A stretch of DNA of 43,445 nucleotides from positions 31,307-74,751 of the forward strand of contig PLYR01000048.1 in the NCBI GenBank assembly GCA_003153435.1, read 5' to 3'. Positions 1-7,449 of the stretch are shown here, piece after piece. A program made the position numbers and the translations under genes. This DNA comes from Bacteroidota bacterium. Its GTDB lineage: Bacteria; Bacteroidota; Bacteroidia; Palsa-965. Under the pieces are notes generated by a model that did no database searches, had not been told where the DNA came from, and saw only the letters and a program-made list of their open reading frames with translations. The number at the start of each line of letters is the position of its first letter. The first letter of the stretch is position 1.

Positions 1-2
1 CC

Positions 3-365
3 ACTCATTTTGAAACGGAAGGAAAATCCACCGGCAAGCTGGAGTTTGGAAAAGTGACTACCCTCATCGTTGAAGTAAATGCCAGGAAAAAAGGAGATTA
101 CATTATGCTGGAAATACCTATCCCTGCAGGTTGCAGCTACCAGGACAAGCGTCAGTCATCCGCCGGCAACGAAGTGCACCGGGAATATTTTAAGGACAAA
201 GTGGTGATCTTCTGCGAAGCAATGCCTGTAGGTACGTGGAGATATGAAATTTCCTTACAACCCCGGTACATCGGAAGCTACTCCATGAATCCCTGCAAAG
301 CTAAGCTGATGTATTTTCCGTTTATGTATGGAAGGACGGAAGTGAAAAGGATTAAGATTGAGTAG
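3..365 (+). CDS. Alpha-2-macroglobulin family protein, C-terminal end (5' truncated by window)
   Basis: The reading frame is open from base 3 with no stop before 365, so this is the 3' end of a gene that starts outside the window. The visible 120 residues resemble the C-terminal receptor-binding-like domain of bacterial alpha-2-macroglobulins: a run on IPIPAGCSY, then HREYFKDKVVIFCE, then a Gly-Ser-Tyr segment followed by MYFPFMYGR. Such proteins are large periplasmic or surface lipoproteins thought to trap proteases, often partnered with PBP1c. The thioester region and bait domain lie outside the window and cannot be checked. A GTG at 54 could be misread as a start, but the frame upstream of it encodes the same kind of sequence. 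The assignment rests on remembered family sequence. Confidence 0.8.
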   Translation, partial: THFETEGKSTGKLEFGKVTTLIVEVNARKKGDYIMLEIPIPAGCSYQDKRQSSAGNEVHREYFKDKVVIFCEAMPVGTWRYEISLQPRYIGSYSMNPCKAKLMYFPFMYGRTEVKRIKIE

Positions 366-594
366 GCGCCAAACATTCTCCAATACTTATTTCAGATCAA
401 ATATTACTCTATTGAGACTTCCTCCGGTTAATATTGCAACGTTTTTCAATGCGTAGTTGAATTAACCGATTCTAAACTAAATAGGTAAGTTGAGAAGGTA
501 TTCGAAAATTAAAATCCCAGGAGAGAGCAAAGATTATTTATCTTTGATATGAACTGGAATAATTCCGGTTTCATCTTTTCCTAAAATCTATCAC

Positions 595-1125
595 GTGAAA
601 TCAGCCGTTAAACTTTATTCTCTGACTCTCATTCTTATCTCACTTTTTTTTAATCCTGTTTCGCTTTTCGCACAAAAGAAAGGGAAAGCACCCAGGGTTG
701 TAAAAACTGGCGAAAATTTAAAATGCGGATTTGTTGCAAAAACGGATAGCAGCTTTGACAATTTTATACGGATAAAGGTTAGTAGCAGGACAGAAGTTCT
801 GATTAAACTGGTAGATATCAAAACAGATTCGTCAGTCAGGATGGCATTTATCAATTCAAGTGATACGTATGATATTAAACACATCCCTGAAGGCAAATAT
901 TATATTAAAGTGGCCATGGGGAAAGAGTGGGCCTTTAAAGACAGCAGTCGTTGTGCCGGGGAATTCAAACAAATTCCACTTTATAAAAAGATCAACCAGA
1001 AATTTTCCTTTAAAAAGAAATCCAGTGGTGTAGATAATTACATCCTTGAACTGGATGAAATATCCACAGGGAATAAAAACGCAATGAAGGATTCCTTCAT
1101 TACAGAGAAAGAATTTAATAAATAA
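595..1125 (+). CDS. Small secreted protein of unknown function
   Basis: This 176-residue protein has a clear signal peptide (about residues 1-26, hydrophobic stretch ending FAQ), so it should be exported to the periplasm or beyond. The start is a GTG; it is chosen because it gives exactly a complete signal peptide and no ATG lies before the hydrophobic core. The mature part is Lys-rich with alternating hydrophobic residues and looks like an all-beta domain; a segment near residues 95-110 (HIPEGKYYIKVAMG) resembles the closing strands of carboxypeptidase-regulatory or Ig-like folds. A possible -7 box TATCTTTG lies at 539-546, about 49 bases upstream of the start. I do not recognise a named family. 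Confidence 0.7.
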   Translation: MKSAVKLYSLTLILISLFFNPVSLFAQKKGKAPRVVKTGENLKCGFVAKTDSSFDNFIRIKVSSRTEVLIKLVDIKTDSSVRMAFINSSDTYDIKHIPEGKYYIKVAMGKEWAFKDSSRCAGEFKQIPLYKKINQKFSFKKKSSGVDNYILELDEISTGNKNAMKDSFITEKEFNK

Positions 1126-1245
1126 ATCTGTACAATTATCCCGAAATCTGATTGAATTTTTATCTGAATGCAAAAGGTGTTATTATATGACCAACCATAT
1201 TCTCACCCGGGAAAAATTTACGGAAGCTGACCCGCATAAACCACA

Positions 1246-2904
1246 ATGTTTCAACCGAAGTTATTTACTACTTTAAAAAATTATACCCGGAAACAATTTT
1301 TCTCCGACCTTATCGCTGGCGTTATTGTAGGTATAGTGGCACTCCCTCTGGCCATTGCCTTTGCCATTGCCTCCGGAGTGTCTCCTGAAAAGGGATTGTT
1401 CACTGCCATCGTAGCTGGATTTCTGATCTCGGCCCTGGGTGGAAGCCGGGTTCAGATAGGGGGCCCTACAGGCGCTTTCGTGGTCATTGTGTATGGCATT
1501 GTTACTCAATATGGAATTGGGGGACTGACCATAGCAACCCTCATGGCAGGAGTCATGCTCATCATCATGGGTCTGGTAAAACTGGGCAATGTCATTAAAT
1601 ACATCCCGCATCCTTTGATCGTTGGATTCACCGCTGGCATTGCATTGATCATATTCTCTTCTCAGATCAAGGATTTCCTGGGACTGAAAATGGGAGCTGT
1701 ACCGGCCGATTTTCTTCAAAAATGGAAAGCTTATGCTACACATTTTGATTCCACCAATTATGCATCCCTACTGCTGGCAGCCGGCACCACTCTTCTCGTT
1801 TTTGTATTTCCGAGAATAACCGCACGGATTCCTGGCTCACTGGTGGCTATTGTCCTTTGCACATTTGCTGTACAGTACTTTCACCTGGATGTTGACACCA
1901 TTGGAAAAAGATTTGGTTCTATCCCGTCTATGATTCCTATGCCAGTTTTACCGCCAATCTCTTTTTCTACACTCCAGCAACTGATTCAGCCGGCTTTTAC
2001 CATTGCCCTTCTGGGAGGGATTGAGTCCTTACTCTCGGCAGTGGTGTCTGATGGAATGATAGGAGCTAGCCATCGCTCCAATACGGAACTCATCGCCCAA
2101 GGCATCGCTAATATCGCCTCTTCTCTGTTCGGAGGGATTCCGGCCACAGGTGCCATCGCCCGTACAGCTACCAACGTGAAAAATGGTGGGCGTACACCGG
2201 TTGCAGGCATCGTTCATGCCATTACACTTCTGCTGATCATGCTCTTCGTAGGAAAATGGGCTGTGCTCATCCCCATGCCTTGTCTTGCCGGAATACTTGT
2301 GGTGGTGGCGTATAATATGAGTGAATGGAAATCCTTTCTAGCTCTTTTAAAGGGCCCAAGAGGAGATGCCATTGTCCTTGTAGCCACTTTTCTTCTGACT
2401 GTACTCGTGGACCTAACGGCAGCTATTGAAATAGGCATGGTCCTAGCCGCCTTTCTCTTCATGCGCAACATGATGCAGATAAGTAAAGTGGATATGGTTT
2501 CGAGTCACGAAGACCTGGAAGAAGACAAAGACGAAAAAGCTATTTCCAGATATCACGTTCCGAAAGGAATTGAAGTATTTGAAATCACGGGTCCCCTCTT
2601 TTTCGGTGCAGCTTATAAATTCAAGGAAAGGATTTATTCCTTGAAGGACAGTCCCCGGGTCCTGATCATACGCATGAGGGCTGTTCCGGTAATTGATGCA
2701 ACCGGTCTGCACACGATAAGGGAGGTGGCCAAATATGTAAAACGCTTTGGAACAATTCTTATTATTTCGGGAGTGCAACCCGGAGTGTATGAGGAGCTTG
2801 AAAAATCGGGACTGCTTATAAAAATAGGAAAAATGAATGTGCTGTCCGACATTGACGAGGCTTTGAAAAGGGCAAACATCCTGCTTACAGAGGAAAGCAC
2901 CTGA
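1246..2904 (+). CDS. SulP-family inorganic anion transporter with STAS domain
   Basis: This 552-residue inner-membrane protein has the usual SulP length and layout. Residues about 20-410 form the membrane transport domain with many hydrophobic helices, starting with an FFSDLIAGVIVGIVALPLAIAFAIA-type first helix pair (shown only in part: DLIAGVIVGIVALPLA). Residues about 440-545 form a cytoplasmic STAS domain; the site equivalent to the phosphorylatable DSSG loop of SpoIIAA-type anti-anti-sigma factors reads D484-A-T-G487, so it carries no serine at the usual position. SulP carriers move sulfate, bicarbonate or other anions; the substrate cannot be told from the sequence. No carbonic-anhydrase gene is adjacent. 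It is followed by a convergent receptor gene 46 bases away. Confidence 0.95.
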   Translation: MFQPKLFTTLKNYTRKQFFSDLIAGVIVGIVALPLAIAFAIASGVSPEKGLFTAIVAGFLISALGGSRVQIGGPTGAFVVIVYGIVTQYGIGGLTIATLMAGVMLIIMGLVKLGNVIKYIPHPLIVGFTAGIALIIFSSQIKDFLGLKMGAVPADFLQKWKAYATHFDSTNYASLLLAAGTTLLVFVFPRITARIPGSLVAIVLCTFAVQYFHLDVDTIGKRFGSIPSMIPMPVLPPISFSTLQQLIQPAFTIALLGGIESLLSAVVSDGMIGASHRSNTELIAQGIANIASSLFGGIPATGAIARTATNVKNGGRTPVAGIVHAITLLLIMLFVGKWAVLIPMPCLAGILVVVAYNMSEWKSFLALLKGPRGDAIVLVATFLLTVLVDLTAAIEIGMVLAAFLFMRNMMQISKVDMVSSHEDLEEDKDEKAISRYHVPKGIEVFEITGPLFFGAAYKFKERIYSLKDSPRVLIIRMRAVPVIDATGLHTIREVAKYVKRFGTILIISGVQPGVYEELEKSGLLIKIGKMNVLSDIDEALKRANILLTEEST

Positions 2905-2950
2905 GACCTCTTAATTTTGTACGGTTTCTTACCCCGGGAACAGTATAATC

Positions 2951-5374
2951 TTATCCCACCCTCTTTTGTAAGTCGTCCCCCACATTCTTAAACTGACCAT
3001 GTTTGTTGGTGCCTGGCCCTCCGAACGTGTAACGCATCCTCAGGTACACATATCTGGAATCGAAGTTGTAGAAAGAAATTAAGTGCTGGTCCTGGAAATC
3101 AACCACTACATGCTGGGCTTGGGTGTAAAGCACATCGCTGGCACTGAGGGTACACTTCAACCGGTCTTTCAAAAAGCTCCTGGAAAGACCCAGGCTTAAA
3201 TCTCCCGAAGGCTGAATGAGGAAGATGGAATAAACCATAGGGCTCTGATACCACCCCGACACTTCTAGTTTAAAGCCCTGTTTCAATAAAAAACTTTCTG
3301 TAACATTCAGGTTATATACCACATTGCTTCGGTCCAGATCTGCACCCGACAAGGTAGCCAGGTAATGGTTGTAATTGACGACCACACTCACGGAGTTTGT
3401 CCACCATTTAAAGGGTGTAGCTGCCCAGGTAAGACTGAGATAACCATTATCTATTGTATTCATGTTTGCGGTGGTCTGACTCATTACTCCTGTGGAATCA
3501 GTTAGATGGGTAACATGCGCAATCCCAAAGAAGGTCCGGCTGGCACCGATACTTGCAAACAGATTACTCTTATACGAATAGGTCAGATCTCCTCCATCAA
3601 CAACTTCAGGCTGCAAGAATGGATTTCCTATGCGATAGAGGTAATGATCAATATAGAAGTAAAATGGATTCAGATCATTGTAACCCGGCCTGTTGAGTCT
3701 TCTGAACAAGCTTCCCTGCAGGGAGTGTTTTTCTGAAACGGTTTTAGAAACAAACAGGGTAGGAAAAAGTTGTATATAATTATTTTGATGATCCTGATGA
3801 GTGGTTGGAGAGTTTCCATCAGAAATGGTTTGCTCTGCTCTTAGTCCTGCCTGGACCTGCCACTTCCCTAAGTCAGCGGTGCCATCCAGGTATGCAGCGT
3901 TTATTAGTTCTGAATAATTGAAAGAATTGGTTCGTGTATAATCTTTCTGCCAAGCACCGGAAGGGTCTTGCACTTCAAACAACAAATCGTTTCCGGAATT
4001 CACGAAACTACTTTTTATTCCTGCTTCCATCCGGTATTTTTTGCGAATGGCACGGGTATAGTCCACTTGCCCGACATAGATTGCTATGTCTGAGTTGGGA
4101 TAGCTCCTTTGAAACTCTGGGGGAGCCATTTCTGTTCCGGTGCTATTCAGGAAATGCAGATTGTAGTTTTCGGTGGCACGGTTCTGATAATTCATGTAGT
4201 CGAGGCTGATATTAATCTCACTCCCGGAAGTGTCAAGTTTATGATTCAAAAAGCAACTGATGCTCCCGTGTTTGAATGTAGATTCGGTCTGGTTGATTTG
4301 ATGCAGGATGCTTCCCAAACCCGAATCCACTTTCACAATATTGGTTCTGGAATCCAGGATAATATTCCGGTCTAATGAAGAACCATCTATATGGATTCCC
4401 AGAGTGGTTGTCTGGTTCGGAAACCATTCAAAGCCTGTTTTAACATTTTGAGACCTCAGCTGAAATCTCAGGTCTACCAGCTGGCCGAAAGTGGTGGTAT
4501 GTGTTCCATTCATTACGGTGCGATTCACTCCTTTTGTTTCATCACGAGAAGGCGTGGAGTAGTCATATTTTCCGAAGACAGAGAACTTCGAATTGCTGTA
4601 GCCGAGATTTAGTCCTCCTTCTTCACGAGTGGTATTTCCCTGACCCAAACCACCCGAAAGCGAACCAGTTAATCCTTCTTTTTGTTTCTTTTTGGTGACA
4701 ATATTGATGATTCCAGAACTGCCTTCGGCATTATATTTAGCAGGGGGAGTGGTCATCATTTCAATTTTCAGGATATCGCTACCAGACATGCTCATGAGGT
4801 AATCCCGCAGCTGGTCGGATGAAAGATAGGTAGGTTTCCCATCCAGGTATATCTGCACTCCGGATTTTCCTTTCATCGAAACTAAACCATCTTGATCGAT
4901 ACTAACGCCTGGCGCTTTCTCGAGTACCTCGTATACGGATCCACTTAGTTTCACGGTACTGTTTTCAAGGTTCATCACCAGCATGCCTGGCTTCTGGGCA
5001 AAAAGAGGTTGGGTGGTAACGATATTTACTTGCTGGAGCTCGGAAGCGGGCAGAAGGATCATATCATTAAGTAGGGTAGGTTCTGCTCCTCCCAGGGTGA
5101 AAGGACCCATATACTGCTTGCGGAAGCCCAACAAAGAAAATGAGACCAGATATTCACCAGGGATCACATCCTCAATGTCATACTTACCATCTGCTTGACT
5201 AAGCACTCCTTTTTTCAGGGAGGAGTCCGTTGCACTGAGCAGTAGTACGTTGACGAATTCCAGTTCTTTGTGGTCTACATCCAATACTTTTCCGGAAAGA
5301 GACCCGTTCCTGGTTTTAGCCGAAAGCAGGAATGGTATGAAGAGAAGGACGGTAAAGAAGGTAGCAGCTCTCAT
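2951..5374 (-). CDS. Outer-membrane beta-barrel receptor (TonB-dependent-receptor-like, OMP_b-brl_3 type)
   Basis: This protein of about 807 residues has a signal peptide (MRAATFFTVLLFIPFLLSA), then a carboxypeptidase-regulatory-like domain of about 80 residues (SGKVLDVDHKELEFVNVLLL), then a plug-like domain (LEKAPGVSIDQDGLVSMKGK, followed by YLDGKPTYL and a SSGIINIVTKK strand). A long C-terminal beta-barrel follows with alternating aromatic residues, ending in a YTFGG strand and a short tail. This order is typical of the Bacteroidota outer-membrane protein beta-barrel family related to TonB-dependent receptors. I start it at the ATG at 5374, which begins the signal peptide; an in-frame ATG at 5404 would add ten polar residues before it. 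No SusD-like partner is adjacent, so a glycan-uptake role is not supported. Confidence 0.88.
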   Translation of the reverse strand: MRAATFFTVLLFIPFLLSAKTRNGSLSGKVLDVDHKELEFVNVLLLSATDSSLKKGVLSQADGKYDIEDVIPGEYLVSFSLLGFRKQYMGPFTLGGAEPTLLNDMILLPASELQQVNIVTTQPLFAQKPGMLVMNLENSTVKLSGSVYEVLEKAPGVSIDQDGLVSMKGKSGVQIYLDGKPTYLSSDQLRDYLMSMSGSDILKIEMMTTPPAKYNAEGSSGIINIVTKKKQKEGLTGSLSGGLGQGNTTREEGGLNLGYSNSKFSVFGKYDYSTPSRDETKGVNRTVMNGTHTTTFGQLVDLRFQLRSQNVKTGFEWFPNQTTTLGIHIDGSSLDRNIILDSRTNIVKVDSGLGSILHQINQTESTFKHGSISCFLNHKLDTSGSEINISLDYMNYQNRATENYNLHFLNSTGTEMAPPEFQRSYPNSDIAIYVGQVDYTRAIRKKYRMEAGIKSSFVNSGNDLLFEVQDPSGAWQKDYTRTNSFNYSELINAAYLDGTADLGKWQVQAGLRAEQTISDGNSPTTHQDHQNNYIQLFPTLFVSKTVSEKHSLQGSLFRRLNRPGYNDLNPFYFYIDHYLYRIGNPFLQPEVVDGGDLTYSYKSNLFASIGASRTFFGIAHVTHLTDSTGVMSQTTANMNTIDNGYLSLTWAATPFKWWTNSVSVVVNYNHYLATLSGADLDRSNVVYNLNVTESFLLKQGFKLEVSGWYQSPMVYSIFLIQPSGDLSLGLSRSFLKDRLKCTLSASDVLYTQAQHVVVDFQDQHLISFYNFDSRYVYLRMRYTFGGPGTNKHGQFKNVGDDLQKRVG

Positions 5375-5579
5375 GGTGTTTGAGTTTTGATAAAAGTAGA
5401 ACATCGTGGCCGCCTCTTTTTGAATTATATGGTAAATGGTTTATTTATGCCGACGAAAGGAAATGGAAGAATTCTAATTTGTTAATAAACCTTAAAATGC
5501 CCGGATTAGATCTTTCTGCTTTGAATTTTAACACCCGTTGTGGAATCTTTGGGTTGGATTTAAAATTATTCTAAAAATG

Positions 5580-5632
5580 TTGCGTAACTCAAAAGTTACG
5601 TATATATTTGCGTAACTTTAAAATTACATATA
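5580..5632 (+). promoter_or_regulatory. Promoter with two operator palindromes for the SRPBCC-ArsR operon
   Basis: A Bacteroidota promoter is readable: TTG at 5580-5582, a 20-base spacer, and TATATTTG at 5603-5610. The spacer holds an inverted repeat CGTAACT-N4-AGTTACG at 5583-5600. A second, less perfect copy (CGTAACT-N4-AATTACA) lies at 5611-5628, directly after the -7 box and just before the ATG at 5633. The centres are 28 bases apart. ArsR-type repressors bind such palindromes, so the ArsR protein encoded in the operon probably represses its own promoter. The palindromes are seen directly; who binds them is inferred. Confidence 0.75.
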
Positions 5633-6058
5633 ATGGAAAAAGAAATTAAGCACACCTGGCACTTTGATAAGTCGCCTGAGGTAGTTTGGGACTATCTCAC
5701 CAAACCGGAGCTATTAGAACAATGGCTTATGAAATCGGATTTTAAACCTGTACTTGGCCATAAATTCAGGTTCACAAGCCCATCGGGATGTGTACATGAC
5801 TGCAAGGTCCTGGAAATAAAACCATTTACCAGGCTTTCCTACTCCTGGCAAAAAAAATCAGATAAAGATGGAAAGCCTTTTGATTCTTTGGTAGTATGGA
5901 CTCTGGTTCCTAAAGGGAAGGGAACAGAACTGGAGATCGTACATAACGGCTTTACTGCCCTGGAAGACTATGTAGCCCATGACAAAGGTTGGGCATACCT
6001 TGGGAACCAGTTCATGGAACTCTTAAACAAAATGGAATATGGCAATTCAAAGGTTTGA
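5633..6058 (+). CDS. SRPBCC (AHSA1/START-like) domain protein
   Basis: This 141-residue soluble protein has the hallmarks of the AHSA1 (activator of Hsp90 ATPase homologue 1) branch of the SRPBCC fold: an opening strand, then SPEVVWDYLTKPELLEQWLM, a G-x-x-F-R-F strand, a VLEIKPFTRLSYSW segment and a C-terminal helix with GWAYLGNQFMELL. These proteins form a helix-grip hydrophobic pocket; most have no known ligand. It is the first gene of an operon, with its last 20 bases overlapping the ArsR gene start. Pairing with ArsR is very common in this family, and the SRPBCC protein may be a target of, or effector-binding partner for, the repressor. Confidence 0.9.
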   Translation: MEKEIKHTWHFDKSPEVVWDYLTKPELLEQWLMKSDFKPVLGHKFRFTSPSGCVHDCKVLEIKPFTRLSYSWQKKSDKDGKPFDSLVVWTLVPKGKGTELEIVHNGFTALEDYVAHDKGWAYLGNQFMELLNKMEYGNSKV

Positions 6059-6371
6059 TGCATTTCAGGTAATTGCGGATCCGAACCGGAGGCATATGAT
6101 GCAATTGCTTTCCAGGAAGAGCATGACCATAAATTCTTTAGCAGAGAATTTTGATATGAGCCGTCCTGCCGTTTCAAAGCATATAAAAATTATGTGCGGC
6201 GCCGGCTTTATTTCTATTAAAGACATCGGCAGAGAACGACACTGCATCTTAAAACAAGATGGCTTTAATGAATTGCAGCACTTTATTGACTTCTTTGATA
6301 AATTCTGGTTGAGCAAGCTCGAAAAACTTGAAGCATTATTAAACAATAAAACGAAAGAAAATGAACACTAA
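6039..6371 (+). CDS. ArsR-family winged-helix transcriptional regulator
   Basis: This 110-residue regulator has the ArsR winged-helix: FQVIADPNRRHMMQLLSRKS, then a helix-turn-helix around SLAENFDMSRPAVSKHIKIM, then a wing (GAGFISIKDIGRERHC) and a C-terminal helix. It lacks the ELCVCDL-type cysteine metal site of ArsR/SmtB metal sensors, so it probably does not sense metals through that site. Its start lies inside the preceding SRPBCC gene (20-base overlap) and its end overlaps the next SRPBCC gene by 11 bases, so the three are translationally coupled. It probably binds the paired palindromes at 5583-5628. Confidence 0.92.
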   Translation: MAIQRFDAFQVIADPNRRHMMQLLSRKSMTINSLAENFDMSRPAVSKHIKIMCGAGFISIKDIGRERHCILKQDGFNELQHFIDFFDKFWLSKLEKLEALLNNKTKENEH

Positions 6372-6795
6372 AAATTTTCAAAAAACAATTACTGTAAACG
6401 CTTCAGCAACAGAAGCGATGAAAAAAATAGCTCAGGTTAATCTGTGGTGGGCTAAAAACCTTAAAGGCAAAGCTGAAAAATTGAATGATGACTTTGCCGT
6501 TCACTTTGGCGATACCTTTGTTAAGTTCCAAATCAGCGAATTAGTGCCAAACAAAAAAGTAGTTTGGAAAGTAACGGATTGTAATCTGCATTGGATAAAT
6601 AACAAGAAAGAGTGGAACAACACCGAGGTAGCTTTTGAACTCTCCGGAAACGGAAGCGCCACACAAATTGTATTCACTCATATTGGTCTCGTGCCTGGTG
6701 TTGAGTGTTACAATGATTGCGAAGCAGGGTGGAACGGTCATATTACAAATAGCCTGGTAAAGTTCATCAATGAGGGCAAGGGAATGCCAGAATAA
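6361..6795 (+). CDS. SRPBCC domain protein
   Basis: This 144-residue protein is the third gene of the SRPBCC-ArsR-SRPBCC operon. It shows the helix-grip pattern: opening ITVNASATEAMKKIAQVNLWW, a central ISELVPNKKVVWKVTDC strand pair, a VAFELSGNGSATQIVFTH strand pair and a C-terminal helix after GWNGHI. It is less like the AHSA1 consensus than its neighbour at 5633, with only distant similarity, so the two probably handle different ligands. It starts within the last codons of the ArsR gene and is followed 36 bases later by a strong terminator hairpin. Confidence 0.85.
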   Translation: MNTKNFQKTITVNASATEAMKKIAQVNLWWAKNLKGKAEKLNDDFAVHFGDTFVKFQISELVPNKKVVWKVTDCNLHWINNKKEWNNTEVAFELSGNGSATQIVFTHIGLVPGVECYNDCEAGWNGHITNSLVKFINEGKGMPE

Positions 6796-6831
6796 TTTAA
6801 GGAAGCAGTGAGTTCAGAACAATTTGGAAAA

Positions 6832-6861
6832 AAAAGAGCAGGGCAATAGCCCTGCTCTTTT
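6832..6861. terminator. Bidirectional intrinsic terminator hairpin
   Basis: A perfect 13-bp stem (AAAAGAGCAGGGC, loop AATA, GCCCTGCTCTTTT) is flanked by A-runs on the left and T-runs on the right. It lies between the convergent genes ending at 6795 (plus) and 6887 (minus) and can terminate both. Confidence 0.9.
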
Positions 6862-6886
6862 AAATGCAATGCATTGTTGCAGGTAC

Positions 6887-7324
6887 TCAGAGCTTTTCGG
6901 CTATGGTCTTTATTTCATGAAGAACCGTTTCCCAGTTTTTAGCACTGTGCTCCTGGGCTTCTTTCGAATCGTTGTGATCCTGGGTAAGAGTGAGTTCCGT
7001 TTTACCATCATTAGACTTTAATTCGCAGGTAATTACTGCATAATTTTCAGGAAGATCTGCTTTACCAGACATAGAACTCAGATAGGTGTACTTCAGCAAT
7101 TCACCTGATTTGCTCTTCAGGATTACACCTTTGTCAGTATAAGATTTCCCTTCATAAGAGCCTTTCCAGGTAATAGTGCTTCCTTCTTTCCAATCGGAAA
7201 CAGCATCGGTATTAAATAAATATTGCTTGATAAGCTTAGGATCGGTCAGTGCCTGCCAGACCTTGTTTGGCGAAGCATGGACTGTTACTGTTGCTGAAGC
7301 CAGATGATCGTCTTTAGTTTTCAT
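6887..7324 (-). CDS. SRPBCC (AHSA1-like) domain protein
   Basis: This 145-residue protein has an AHSA1-type SRPBCC fold: SATVTVHASPNKVWQALTDP, LIKQYLF, a W-K-E-G-S segment before ITWKGSY, then an L-K-Y-T-Y strand, and a C-terminal NWETVLHEIKTIAEKL helix. It faces the SRPBCC-ArsR operon across the shared terminator but is transcribed on its own. A plausible -7 box reads CAAAGATA on the plus strand at 7364-7371 (TATCTTTG on the coding strand). Upstream of that lies a 13-base direct repeat (7395-7425) that could be an activator site. Confidence 0.9.
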   Translation of the reverse strand: MKTKDDHLASATVTVHASPNKVWQALTDPKLIKQYLFNTDAVSDWKEGSTITWKGSYEGKSYTDKGVILKSKSGELLKYTYLSSMSGKADLPENYAVITCELKSNDGKTELTLTQDHNDSKEAQEHSAKNWETVLHEIKTIAEKL

Positions 7325-7394
7325 GTAATTTATATTTATGAATGGATTGCTTCATTCAAAAAACAAAGATAGGGGCCTTCAGGTCAGGAAAAGA

Positions 7395-7425
7395 AATATT
7401 CGTCAGTAAATGAATATTTGTCGGT
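7395..7425. repeat. 13-base direct repeat upstream of a minus-strand SRPBCC gene
   Basis: AATATTCGTCAGT at 7395-7407 recurs as AATATTTGTCGGT at 7413-7425, matching at 11 of 13 positions with an 18-base period. It lies 24 bases or more upstream (in the minus sense) of the likely -7 box of the gene starting at 7324, where an activator would bind. The stretch also contains an AAATATTC/GAATATTT inverted repeat (7394-7401, 7412-7419). Function is inferred. Confidence 0.45.
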
Positions 7426-7449
7426 AGGTACCTGTTTTTGGTAGCCCTG

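Noticed and set aside
7330-7360. Inverted repeat TGAATG-N8-CATTCA near the SRPBCC start at 7324
   Set aside because: It is short and AT-rich and can arise by chance; it is not matched at the other SRPBCC genes.
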